The notes under the pieces were generated by a model. That model searched no databases, had not been told where the DNA came from, and was given only the letters and a program-made list of their open reading frames with translations. From the NCBI RefSeq assembly GCF_013401555.1, contig NZ_CP058552.1:5332001-5396000 (forward strand): 64,000 nt of DNA, read 5' to 3'. This document shows, piece by piece, positions 1 through 7,790 of the stretch; the first letter of the stretch is position 1; each line of letters begins with the position of its first letter. A program made the translations under genes and the position numbers. Source of the DNA: Paenibacillus sp. E222 (GTDB lineage: Bacteria > Bacillota > Bacilli > Paenibacillales > Paenibacillaceae).

Positions 1-226
1 TGCCAACGAGTGCTGTAAGAGCAGTTCCCACACCCGACCACGTTGCATATGCGGTACCAAGCGGAATGGTTTTCAAAGCCAGTGAAAGACAAAAGAACGC
101 TGTACCCATTCCCAAAATCAATCCTACTATCGGAAGTTTCTTTTGGAATCCGTTTGATAATTTCATCATGGAACTACCAAACACTTCAGATACAATCGCT
201 AAACCCAATAAAAAATATGCAACCAT
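1..226 (-). CDS. SMR-family small multidrug exporter, N-terminal part (cut by window edge)
   Basis: The reverse strand encodes 75 residues starting MVAYFLLGLAIVSEVFGSSM and running off the window edge. The early membrane Glu of the family (AIVSEVFG) and the GTAYATWSGVGTA loop of transmembrane helix 3 are both present. SMR proteins are four-helix inner-membrane dual-topology exporters of cationic compounds, about 105-110 aa, so roughly a third is missing. The start is set by AGGAGG at 235-240, eight bases upstream; the ATG at 231-233 is in another frame. A promoter with an operator-like palindrome lies at 274-302. The substrate cannot be told from this part. Confidence 0.88.
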   Translation of the reverse strand, partial: MVAYFLLGLAIVSEVFGSSMMKLSNGFQKKLPIVGLILGMGTAFFCLSLALKTIPLGTAYATWSGVGTALTALVG

Positions 227-273
227 CTCTCATTCCTCCTCCCACATACGTAACGTTATTCAACTTCCATTTA

Positions 274-302
274 ACTATACCGTCTGGACGGTTTTCTGTA
301 AA
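274..302 (-). promoter_or_regulatory. Promoter of the SMR gene with palindromic operator in the spacer
   Basis: On the minus strand there is a -35 TTTACA (297-302), a 17-base spacer and a -10 TATAGT (274-279). The spacer is almost filled by the palindrome ACCGTCTGGACGGT (279-292). An operator between -35 and -10 is the usual layout for TetR-type repression of small multidrug exporters. The regulator gene is not in the window, so the TetR assignment is inference. Confidence 0.65.
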
Positions 303-355
303 GTTTTATAATAACTTAATGTTTGTCATTATTACTTGCTTTCATGCTACACCGG

Positions 356-372
356 TATAGCCATAGGCTATA
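356..372 (+). promoter_or_regulatory. MET-box-like palindrome upstream of metE
   Basis: TATAGCCATAGGCTATA is a 17-bp inverted repeat (7-bp arms, 3-bp centre) 85 bases before the metE start. Its outer TATAG...CTATA and its length match the MET-box TATAGTTTnAAACTATA bound by MetR/MtaR-type LysR activators in Firmicutes. No S-box or T-box leader fits in the short space before metE. A weak -10 (TATAAC, 400-405) with no good -35 would suit activator dependence. The identity of the activator is inferred. Confidence 0.5.
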
Positions 373-456
373 GCTAGATATAACTTAATGGAATTACATT
401 ATAACTCCGGATATGTGATAACTTTTTGGTAACATATTGTAGAGGAGTTTTACGTC

Positions 457-2748
457 ATGGCAAAAAGCAGTGTATTGGGATATCCACGAATTGGTGCAGA
501 TCGGGAATGGAAGAAAGCCTTGGAGGCATTCTGGTCAGGCAAGCTCGAAGAAACAGATTTTCAAGCAAGATTGCAGGAGATTCGGTTAGATCACCTGCGC
601 AAGCAGCAAGAAAAAGGTATCGATCTTATTCCTGTTAATGACTTCAGTTACTATGATCACATTCTGGATACTGCCGTTATGTTCGGAATTGTTCCAAAAC
701 GGTTTGCATATGACGGTGGCGCTGTACCTTTGTCCGTCTATTACGGAATTGCCCGGGGAACGAAAGATGCAGCCGCAAGCGAAATGACAAAATGGTTTAA
801 CACAAACTATCACTATATCGTGCCTGAACTGGACGGTGCTTCCCCTGCCCTAACGGAAAATAAACCCCTTCTTGCTTATCGCGAAGCCAAAGAGAAGCTC
901 GGTATTGAAGGCAAACCGGTTCTTGTCGGACCGTTGACCTTCCTGAAGCTGTCCAAAGGATACGATAAGTCCGAAACAAACGCTTGGCTGGACCGCCTGC
1001 TTCCACTCTATGTTCAAGTGCTTCAGGAGCTTGCAAATGAAGGTGTTCAGTGGGTACAGATTGACGAGCCAATCCTCGTTACCAAAACAAGTGATGCTGA
1101 CCTACAGCTGCTAAGTAAAATTTATGAGACGTTTGCAGCTGCTGTACCAGGTCTAAACATTATGCTGCAGACCTACTTTGAATCCGTAGAGAACTATAGC
1201 AACATTGTTGCCCTACCGGTTCAAGGTATCGGACTTGATTTTGTACACGGGGCTACGGGTAACATTCAGTCCATTCAAGCGTCCGGTTTCCCTACGGATA
1301 AAGTTTTGGGTGCTGGGGTTATTGACGGCCGCGGGATCTGGAAAGCCTCTTTGCCAGGAAAACTGAAGCTGTTGGATGAACTGGTTGAACTCGTAACACC
1401 TGAACGTTTAATCGTGCAATCCTCATGCAGCTTGCTTCATGTTCCGGTAACGACAGAGCGTGAAACTAAACTCACATCCGAACTGAAAAATGCTCTGGCA
1501 TTTGCAGATGAAAAGTTGGACGAGATCGTTCTGTTGACAAAAGCATTGTCTTCAAGAAACGCTGAAATCATCGCTGAAATTGAAAATTCTGATCGTACGA
1601 TCCAGGCTCTCCAGCAATCCGAAGAGCGTAATCGTGTTGCTGTTCAAGAAGCCGTGGCAACACTCAGCGTTCAACAGCCGGAACGTTCCCGTCCGTTTGC
1701 CGAGCGTCATATCGCTCAGCAGGACAAATGGAAATTGCCACTTTTCCCGACAACGACTATCGGCAGCTTCCCACAATCCGCAGAAGTGCGTAAAGCACGT
1801 CAATTGTGGCGTAAGGGTGAGTTGAACAATGAGCAGTATGCTGCTTTCATCCGGGATCAAATTGATATCTGGATCAAAATTCAGGAAGAGATCGAGATCG
1901 ATGTTCTCGTACATGGTGAGTTTGAGCGTACCGACATGGTAGAGTTCTTTGGCGAAAAACTTGCAGGGTTTGCCTTCACACAATTTGGATGGGTACAATC
2001 ATACGGTTCTCGTTGCGTAAAACCACCAATTATTTTCGGAGACGTTGCATTTACCGGAGAAATGACCGTTGAAGAAACCAAATACGCACAGTCCCAAACA
2101 CAACGTCCTGTAAAAGGTATGCTTACTGGACCGATCACTATCATGAACTGGTCATTTGTGCGTGAAGACATCCCGCGCGAGCATATCGCATATCAATTGG
2201 CGTATGCACTGAGACAAGAAGTCGAAGCACTGGAGCAAGCAGGTATTGGCATGATCCAGGTCGATGAGCCAGCGGTTCGCGAAGGACTGCCGTTGAAGGA
2301 AAACGAGCAAGCCGATTATCTGGCTTGGGCGGTCAAAGCTTTCCGTATTTCCACTTGCACGGTTCAAGACACAACTCAAATTCACACACATATGTGCTAT
2401 TGCGAATTCCATGACATGATTGATTCCATCGAAGCGATGGATGCCGATGTTATTTCGATCGAGACATCCCGCAGTCACGGTGAACTGATTCACAGCTTTG
2501 AGTTGAACACGTATAAACTGGGCATTGGCCTTGGCGTATATGACATCCATAGTCCACGTGTTCCAAGTGTGGATGAAATGACGAACATGATCGAACGCGC
2601 CTTGCGTGTATTGGACCCTAAACTGTTCTGGATTAATCCGGATTGCGGTCTCAAAACTCGTGGACTCGAAGAAACTGTCGCTTCCTTGCGCAACATGGTT
2701 GATGCAACCAAAATTGCCCGTGAAAAGCACGTTGCAGCAACGGTTTAA
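457..2748 (+). CDS. metE: Cobalamin-independent methionine synthase
   Basis: The 763-aa product has the length and architecture of MetE (5-methyltetrahydropteroyltriglutamate-homocysteine methyltransferase), which makes methionine in the cytoplasm without B12. The N-terminal domain opens with SSVLGYPRIGADREWKKALE, and the C-terminal catalytic domain starts near TTTIGSFPQS. Zinc-site motifs are visible: HTHMCYCEF and, near the end, NPDCGLKTRG. GAGGAG lies about 10 bases before the ATG. The gene stands alone, with a strong terminator after it and a MET-box-like palindrome before it, so it is probably controlled by methionine supply through a LysR-type activator. Confidence 0.97.
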   Translation: MAKSSVLGYPRIGADREWKKALEAFWSGKLEETDFQARLQEIRLDHLRKQQEKGIDLIPVNDFSYYDHILDTAVMFGIVPKRFAYDGGAVPLSVYYGIARGTKDAAASEMTKWFNTNYHYIVPELDGASPALTENKPLLAYREAKEKLGIEGKPVLVGPLTFLKLSKGYDKSETNAWLDRLLPLYVQVLQELANEGVQWVQIDEPILVTKTSDADLQLLSKIYETFAAAVPGLNIMLQTYFESVENYSNIVALPVQGIGLDFVHGATGNIQSIQASGFPTDKVLGAGVIDGRGIWKASLPGKLKLLDELVELVTPERLIVQSSCSLLHVPVTTERETKLTSELKNALAFADEKLDEIVLLTKALSSRNAEIIAEIENSDRTIQALQQSEERNRVAVQEAVATLSVQQPERSRPFAERHIAQQDKWKLPLFPTTTIGSFPQSAEVRKARQLWRKGELNNEQYAAFIRDQIDIWIKIQEEIEIDVLVHGEFERTDMVEFFGEKLAGFAFTQFGWVQSYGSRCVKPPIIFGDVAFTGEMTVEETKYAQSQTQRPVKGMLTGPITIMNWSFVREDIPREHIAYQLAYALRQEVEALEQAGIGMIQVDEPAVREGLPLKENEQADYLAWAVKAFRISTCTVQDTTQIHTHMCYCEFHDMIDSIEAMDADVISIETSRSHGELIHSFELNTYKLGIGLGVYDIHSPRVPSVDEMTNMIERALRVLDPKLFWINPDCGLKTRGLEETVASLRNMVDATKIAREKHVAATV

Positions 2749-2783
2749 GTTAAAATAGATAAAGAACTCAAGAATTCGTTGAT

Positions 2784-2823
2784 AAAAGGCGGACATTCCT
2801 ATGCTATGGAATGTCCGCCTTTT
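2784..2823. terminator. Bidirectional terminator between metE and the vanG-like gene
   Basis: Two 16-base arms, starting AAAAGGCGGACATTCC, pair perfectly around an 8-base loop. The A and T tracts at the ends let it act on both strands. It can close metE (plus) and the vanG-like operon (minus). Confidence 0.9.
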
Positions 2824-2889
2824 AATATCATTTTTACGCTGCCATAATGAATCCATCCAATCCCCGTTCAACCGCAAGTTCAACCGATC

Positions 2890-3945
2890 TCAGTTCTCAT
2901 CAATGGCGATCTCGATGAGCTGGTTAAGAATATTTGCATAAGTCATGCCGCCAGCTTGGAGCATGTTGGGATAACGGGAATTCGATGTGAAACCAGGTAT
3001 CGTGTTGACTTCATTGAACACAATTCTTCCGTCAGCGGTCAGGAACATATCTACTCGGGCAAACCCTCTGCATCCAAGCGTTTTATAAATAGTCAGAGCG
3101 CTCTCCTTAACCTTCGTTTCAATGTCTTCATCAATGCGGGCTGGCAAGTGAATCTTCGAACTGATCAAGGAGTACTTTTCCGAGAAGTCAAAAAAGTGCC
3201 CCTGTAGTTCAATCTCATCAATTACACCAATCATGGGATCAGAATTGCCCAATACAGCACAACCCACTTCAAAACCGTTAATATTTTGCTCAATGACAAC
3301 TTTGCTGTCGTGTATGAAGGCATGTTCAATTCCGGTAATCAACTCTTGCCTATTGTTCACCTTCGAAATGCCTAATGATGATCCTGATCTAGCCGGCTTA
3401 ACAAAGAGTGGGAAGCCCAGTGCTTCTATTGCTGGTAGCGCTTCTTCCATCCGTTCACTCCGTTGTATTGTAAGGGAACGCGGCGTATCTATACCTGCTC
3501 CCTGCACCAGTTTATGAGCCAGTTCCTTGTCCATACATAACGCAGAGGATAACATGCCACATCCAACAAACGGTATACCCGACAGTTCCAATAATCCTTG
3601 CAGGGTTCCATCCTCACCGTATTTGCCGTGCAGCACTGGAAACACAACATCGATCGTTGTTACATGATATTCTGTATGCACAAGCTCAATTAGTCCTCTG
3701 ACTTCTCTACTCGGCGAGAAAAAGGATGGGATACAACTCGGATGCAAATGCCATCGATCATTGCGAATATCCTCAACCGTTCCACTATATCGGAGCCAAG
3801 AACCTTGCTGTGTAATTCCAATTAACACAAGATTGTATTTTTCGGTATCCAAATTTTCAATCACTGAAGCGGCCGAGCTCAAAGATACGTTATACTCACC
3901 TGAACATCCGCCAAACAATACCGCAATCGACTTCTTCTGCATCAT
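2890..3945 (-). CDS. vanG: D-alanine--D-serine ligase, VanG type
   Basis: The product is a 351-aa ATP-grasp ligase that most resembles VanG among the D-Ala-D-X ligases. It shows IAVLFGGCSGEYNVSL at the N-terminus, PVLHGKYGEDGTLQGLLE, the ATP-binding FPLFVKPARSGSSLGI and the metal/ATP loop FNEVNTIPGFTSNSRYPNM. The stretch EKYSLISSKIHLPARI matches the VanG/VanC-like D-Ser-accepting loop rather than that of housekeeping Ddl. Such enzymes make D-Ala-D-Ser, giving cell-wall precursors with low vancomycin affinity. AGGAGG precedes a double ATG; the second ATG (3942) is also possible. It is the last gene of a three-gene minus-strand operon. D-Ser specificity is inferred. Confidence 0.88.
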   Translation of the reverse strand: MMQKKSIAVLFGGCSGEYNVSLSSAASVIENLDTEKYNLVLIGITQQGSWLRYSGTVEDIRNDRWHLHPSCIPSFFSPSREVRGLIELVHTEYHVTTIDVVFPVLHGKYGEDGTLQGLLELSGIPFVGCGMLSSALCMDKELAHKLVQGAGIDTPRSLTIQRSERMEEALPAIEALGFPLFVKPARSGSSLGISKVNNRQELITGIEHAFIHDSKVVIEQNINGFEVGCAVLGNSDPMIGVIDEIELQGHFFDFSEKYSLISSKIHLPARIDEDIETKVKESALTIYKTLGCRGFARVDMFLTADGRIVFNEVNTIPGFTSNSRYPNMLQAGGMTYANILNQLIEIAIDEN

Positions 3946-3994
3946 AAGAGCCTCCTAAAATGTGATATGTCTGAATCATCCTTATTGCTATAAC

Positions 3995-4801
3995 TTAATT
4001 TTTAGAGAATGTCGTAACAATGAATCCTTCTCGATTCGTTCCTGATATGCGATAAGAATCACAACTCATGATCGGGATATGACTAGATATCCCTTTATCT
4101 GCGGGAACATAATAGATATGGATTGCCATGTCCTTTTCTTTAATCGTAAGCTGCTCTCCAGAGTACCGATATTGCTGTACAAAATCGATGTACTCCTCTA
4201 AACATAGATTGTTCTCTTCCATGATTTTGGAATGGGGATATCCTACATATCTAAAATGCCATGGCTCATAAGCAATACGAGTGATTGATTCTTTTTCTTG
4301 TTTATATCGAAGGATAAAACCGAATTGAATGGCATGTTGTCTGAAGGACTTGTAAATGCCCGTATCCGGAAAGGAAGGAGCAATAAAATCGATATTCGAT
4401 TTCAATTTCCCCACATCGACAGCCAACCCCGTTTGGTGTTCACTATGGTCAGGCAAGGCTACGTATTTGGAAGTATATTCGGAACCCTGTTCTATCAAAC
4501 AATCATGATAGATTTGGACTTGATCTTCTTTTGTGCGATATGCGCTGACGGCGACAATTTCATCCATCCCCCCACAAGCTTTAAGCAGAGCATGAAATTG
4601 ATTGAAGCACTGCTTCTCCAGAAGCATCTGCTTATTTAACTTCTTTATTGAAGGCAAGGAATCCAATGACTCTAATTCATGTACTTTTACTTGCCTTCTG
4701 ATTGGGTTTTGATCATTTATTAACACTAAGTGCCCTTGAAATAATTGTTCGTTACTTACGCTGATTTCAATATGTTTTTGTACGACTTCCCGTGATTTCA
4801 T
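3995..4801 (-). CDS. D,D-dipeptidase/D,D-carboxypeptidase of the VanXY/VanY family
   Basis: This is a zinc peptidase that would remove D-Ala-ended peptides, clearing vancomycin-sensitive precursors. Family residues are visible: the arginine in SAYRTKEDQ, the zinc ligands in EHQTGLAVDVG (His, Asp), and the catalytic Glu and third ligand His in EPWHFRYVG. There is no signal peptide or membrane segment, so a cytoplasmic VanXY role fits better than a membrane VanY role. The 268-residue length exceeds the shortest VanXY forms because of a C-terminal extension. I chose the ATG at 4801 (AAGGTGGGG nine bases upstream) over an in-frame GTG at 4816. It overlaps the racemase gene by 35 bases, which suggests translational coupling. 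Confidence 0.82.
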   Translation of the reverse strand: MKSREVVQKHIEISVSNEQLFQGHLVLINDQNPIRRQVKVHELESLDSLPSIKKLNKQMLLEKQCFNQFHALLKACGGMDEIVAVSAYRTKEDQVQIYHDCLIEQGSEYTSKYVALPDHSEHQTGLAVDVGKLKSNIDFIAPSFPDTGIYKSFRQHAIQFGFILRYKQEKESITRIAYEPWHFRYVGYPHSKIMEENNLCLEEYIDFVQQYRYSGEQLTIKEKDMAIHIYYVPADKGISSHIPIMSCDSYRISGTNREGFIVTTFSKN

Positions 4802-5921
4802 GATGAAGTACCCCACCTTCTTTATACATTCGTAACACTCTGTCCGTGATCGAACTCGTTATTTCTTGAGAGACACCACCGATATGATGGGCCAGTTCCT
4901 GAATCGGAATTTCCTGCTCACCTGAATAGCCAATGAAGGTCACCTTTGATCCTTCGGGAAAATACATCGGAAGCTTGACCATCAATTGATCCATGGAGAT
5001 TTTCCCTATAATTTCTGCACGATACCCTTCCACTAACACCTCCGAATTTTGCATTCTCTGCGACCATCCATCGGCATAGCCGATAGGCACTGTTCCGATC
5101 CATTGATCTGAGTTTGTTTGGTAAGCATTGTTGTAACCCACATATTCGCCTTTTTTTAATTTTTTCGTTTGTAATAATCTACTGTGCATACTGAATGCCG
5201 GATTGAGTTGGATGTTAGGCACTAGTTTTTCCGGATAAAAGCCATAGATTGCAGCTCCTATTCGAGCAATATCCATGCACAATTCCGGGAATCGAAGTGC
5301 TGCAACACTTCCCGCACAGTGATAATGACTGATGGGTATCCGTGACATACTGCTCCACTCTTTCATTTCCAGGAAGTGTTGAATCTGAAGCTGTAGATAA
5401 CGGTTGTCTTCCTCACCTGCTGTCGCGAAGTGGGTATAGAACCCGTCGACTACTACATCTGGTGCTCTAAGCCAAGGAACCATTTCAAGCCACTCTTCTT
5501 GCGTGCGTATACCGATTCGCCCAAGTCCAGTATCCATTTTCACATGCACAGATACCTTATGCGGGGTATGAACAGGCTTGTATTTTCTCATCTCATGAAA
5601 CCATGACGCCTGTGTAACGGTAAGCATCAAATCATGTTCCAAAGCCAGAGGTACAAGTTCGGGACGAATCGGAGTCAAAATAAGAATCGGTTGTTTTAAG
5701 CCGGCAGTCCTAAGGCGAACGGCTTCTTCAATGAAGGCACACGCTAAATAGTCCGCACCTGCCTCTACTGCTTCTTTGGCAGTTTCAATATCTCCATGCC
5801 CGTATGCATTTGCTTTAACAACGGCCATTAGTTTGGTCGAACGAGGTAGAAATTTGCGGATCTGTATGACATTCTCGCGAATTTGCGTTAAATCTATTTC
5901 AGCCCAAGTATCTCGATACAT
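4767..5921 (-). CDS. PLP-dependent alanine/serine racemase, VanT catalytic-domain type without membrane domain
   Basis: This 384-aa fold-III racemase has the PLP lysine K36 in AVVKANAYGHG, a tyrosine region VGYNNAY and PIGYADGWSQ. In a vanG operon VanT supplies D-serine. Typical VanT proteins carry a long N-terminal membrane domain; this one starts directly at the barrel, like housekeeping Alr. Position 360 in SITDRVLR is Asp where G. stearothermophilus Alr has Tyr354 (ISYRVPR); Asn at this site in VanT favours serine. That points to a changed substrate range, but a plain alanine racemase is not excluded. GAGGAG precedes the ATG. First large gene of the operon. Confidence 0.82.
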   Translation of the reverse strand: MYRDTWAEIDLTQIRENVIQIRKFLPRSTKLMAVVKANAYGHGDIETAKEAVEAGADYLACAFIEEAVRLRTAGLKQPILILTPIRPELVPLALEHDLMLTVTQASWFHEMRKYKPVHTPHKVSVHVKMDTGLGRIGIRTQEEWLEMVPWLRAPDVVVDGFYTHFATAGEEDNRYLQLQIQHFLEMKEWSSMSRIPISHYHCAGSVAALRFPELCMDIARIGAAIYGFYPEKLVPNIQLNPAFSMHSRLLQTKKLKKGEYVGYNNAYQTNSDQWIGTVPIGYADGWSQRMQNSEVLVEGYRAEIIGKISMDQLMVKLPMYFPEGSKVTFIGYSGEQEIPIQELAHHIGGVSQEITSSITDRVLRMYKEGGVLHHEITGSRTKTY

Positions 5922-5998
5922 CCGAAGGATCTCCTCAACCCAATAGATGGTATATTTTTAATTACTATTTTCAATAGATCCGCATTTGCACTTTTCAT
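5894..5998 (-). CDS. Possible 34-residue leader ORF before the racemase gene
   Basis: The ORF starts with ATG at 5998, seven bases after a consensus AGGAGG, and runs 34 codons (MKSANADLLKIVIKNIPS...) before a TAG that lies 28 bases inside the racemase gene in another frame. The excellent ribosome binding site and the overlap suggest translational coupling or a leader peptide. It has no recognisable domain. It could also be the remnant of an older upstream gene. Conservation has not been tested. Confidence 0.4.
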   Translation of the reverse strand: MKSANADLLKIVIKNIPSIGLRRSFGCIEILGLK

Positions 5999-6140
5999 TG
6001 TTTGGCCTCCTAAAGGTGTGAATACAGTGCGTTGAATTGATTTAAGTGTATATTAAGGCTGCTACAGCTCCTATCGATCAAACTTACACAAAACTGACAA
6101 CGTTGTAAGATTACTGATTTGCACCTCTCATAGTTGCAAC
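5999..6140 (-). promoter_or_regulatory. Control region upstream of the vanG-like operon
   Basis: This stretch holds the perfect 10-bp palindrome ACAACGTTGT (6097-6106) and an AT-rich TTAATATACAC segment that could carry a -10 site. I found no convincing -35 at standard spacing and no VanR-like repeat that I can name. The promoter position is therefore unresolved. Confidence 0.3.
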
Positions 6141-6165
6141 AAAAAAAAGCCGCCAATAGGGCGAC
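6141..6165 (-). terminator. Intrinsic terminator of the GTCGCC/GGCGGC family
   Basis: Read on the minus strand, GTCGCC, a short loop and GGCGGC are followed by eight Ts. It lies just downstream of a second terminator (6209-6240) after the anti-sigma gene, so it may be a backup stop before the vanG-like control region. Near-identical hairpins occur at 7768, 11486 and 15468. Confidence 0.75.
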
Positions 6166-6208
6166 TCGTAAATGACAACGGAAATGGACTTCGATAATAA
6201 AGTATACA

Positions 6209-6240
6209 AAAAGAAGCCTGCGGTAAGGCAGGCTTCTTTC
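6209..6240 (-). terminator. Terminator of the sigma/anti-sigma operon
   Basis: AAAGAAGCCTGC pairs with GCAGGCTTCTTT around a short loop, immediately after the anti-sigma stop codon, with a T-rich tail on the minus strand. Confidence 0.85.
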
Positions 6241-6241
6241 A

Positions 6242-7093
6242 TTATTGCGGATTTTCATTACTCATCCAGCTGTCGACATGCAGTGGTTCACTGTAGTCTT
6301 CCCGGTCAGTAAATTCTTTGAGGTGTTTCTCTGCATCTGCACGATTCTCGAAGGCACCCATAACGACGGTGAATTTTCCATTTTGGGTCTGCACAACACT
6401 GCTGCCATCGGCAGAATACTGTTCAGCCAACATGGCCAGTGCTTCGCCCTGCTCCATGTCTTCGCTACGTACAAAGAAAAGTTCATGTGATTGCGTTGTC
6501 TTCCCGTCGGAAAAAAGCTTCAACTGAATATATCCGGGCTGCTGATACTCTGACACGGAATAATCCACATCATCCTTAAGTTCAACCACAAAGCCAATGG
6601 CGGAATCATCCAAAATGATATTTTGATAGACATCTTTTACATTCTTAAGTGCTTTAATGTCCTTCTCCAACTTGTCATAATCCAGATGACGCACCCCGTT
6701 GAAGGTGAAGATCAAGCGATTTGGTCCTTCTTTGTGATCCACAGTATACGATGGAGCAGAGGTGATCTGTTCACCATCGATCTGAAAATTAATGTTTAGT
6801 GTATCCGATTCTTTGGTCGTTGTAACCGAAACCCCATCTGTGCGCTCTCCGCCACCACCAACTTGCAGAATTTTGACGACAGAACCTATAACAGGTACAT
6901 CGGATAATGCCTTGGCTACACCTGGAACGTTAGCTGTTATCATCACCGCAGCACAGGCAGCAACCAGGGATGAACTACGCCAGATCATCATTTTTCTTCG
7001 CTTTTGGTTTCGTGCGCGCTGACGGGCTTGCTGAATAACTCCGGAAAGGCCGGATGGAATATTGATCTGTTCATATCTTTCTTTTCCTGTCAT
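6242..7093 (-). CDS. Putative membrane anti-sigma factor
   Basis: The 283-aa protein has a basic cytoplasmic N-terminus of about 35 residues (QQARQRARNQKRRKMM), one membrane segment at about 38-60 and a long extracytoplasmic part. The region after the membrane segment (GVAKALSDVPVIGSVVKIL) is typical of DUF4179-type proteins paired with ECF sigma factors. The last 60 residues (KFTVVMGAFENRADAEKHLK) look like a small SPOR/sensor-type fold. The start overlaps the upstream sigma gene by 4 bases (ATGA), a classic sigma/anti-sigma arrangement. It likely holds the sigma factor at the membrane until an envelope signal arrives; the signal is unknown. Confidence 0.75.
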   Translation of the reverse strand: MTGKERYEQINIPSGLSGVIQQARQRARNQKRRKMMIWRSSSLVAACAAVMITANVPGVAKALSDVPVIGSVVKILQVGGGGERTDGVSVTTTKESDTLNINFQIDGEQITSAPSYTVDHKEGPNRLIFTFNGVRHLDYDKLEKDIKALKNVKDVYQNIILDDSAIGFVVELKDDVDYSVSEYQQPGYIQLKLFSDGKTTQSHELFFVRSEDMEQGEALAMLAEQYSADGSSVVQTQNGKFTVVMGAFENRADAEKHLKEFTDREDYSEPLHVDSWMSNENPQ

Positions 7094-7614
7094 GTAAAAT
7101 CAACCTCTTCCTTGGTTAGATGTTTTTTGAGTTTGTTTAAGATCTTATAGAACCTGGTCTTCACCGTGCTTTCCGGCAAGGACAGTACCTCCGCCATATC
7201 CTTGAATCGCTGATCCTGGAAAAATTTCAAAACGATAAATGCCCTATCTTCGGGATGCAGGTGATCCAGTGCTTCGTATAAATCCCATTGCTCTTCAAGC
7301 CCCATGGAACTCTCTTCGGCTGCAAATGGTATGGTGCTGTCTTCCATATACGTGTATTTCTTCTTTCGTCTGATGTGATCCAGAGAACAATTGATGACGA
7401 TTCGGGTCATCCAGGTTTCAAAATAATCAGGACTCTTCACTTTTTCATAAGATAGAAAACCTTTATACGAGGCTTCAGATATAATTTCCAATGCTTCCTG
7501 TTCATTTTTCACATAAGAGAACGCGAAGCGATAAAGCTTTTCTTTACATGCCTCCAGACGATCACTGAACTGCTGTTCAGTTAGTGCTGTACTCACCTTG
7601 CTCAGTTTGTCCAC
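7090..7614 (-). CDS. ECF RNA polymerase sigma factor, SigV-like
   Basis: The 174-aa protein has sigma region 2 (YRFAFSYVKNEQEALEIISE, then WMTRIVINCSLDHIRRKKK) and region 4 (LPESTVKTRFYKILNKLKKHL). The sequence style is close to B. subtilis SigV (ECF30-like). It would direct RNA polymerase to a small regulon in response to envelope stress, possibly wall damage, controlled by the anti-sigma gene it overlaps. The GTG start at 7614 has a G-rich but imperfect ribosome binding site (GGGGG); an internal GTG a few codons later is an alternative. No autoregulatory promoter could be fixed with confidence upstream. Confidence 0.88.
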   Translation of the reverse strand: MDKLSKVSTALTEQQFSDRLEACKEKLYRFAFSYVKNEQEALEIISEASYKGFLSYEKVKSPDYFETWMTRIVINCSLDHIRRKKKYTYMEDSTIPFAAEESSMGLEEQWDLYEALDHLHPEDRAFIVLKFFQDQRFKDMAEVLSLPESTVKTRFYKILNKLKKHLTKEEVDFT

Positions 7615-7767
7615 CCCCGTTGCGACTGTATATTTTGATTATTGCCGCATTTTTAATAAAGCTTACTTTGTATGTTGTTTCGCATGTTAGACAGCTGAGA
7701 GTCGAAAATAGTTTTAAAGAAGATGAATTTTTTTATCTGGGAACAAGAACTTATATCGTCCCAAACG

Positions 7768-7790
7768 AAAAAAGCCGCCAATAGGCGACT
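7768..7790 (-). terminator. Intrinsic terminator of the GTCGCC/GGCGGC family
   Basis: On the minus strand GTCGCC-TATT-GGCGGC is followed by TTTTTT. It sits at the 3' end of the decayed monooxygenase gene and was probably its terminator. Confidence 0.75.

Noticed and set aside
1552..1998. Long minus-strand open frame inside metE
   Set aside because: Shadow of the strongly supported metE frame; no motif or start signal. Similar antisense frames in the helicase, GH2, GH87 and binding-protein genes were also left out.
2890..5921. Mobile resistance island around the vanG-like genes
   Set aside because: No integrase, transposase or flanking repeats, and no visible codon-use break; the set looks chromosomal.
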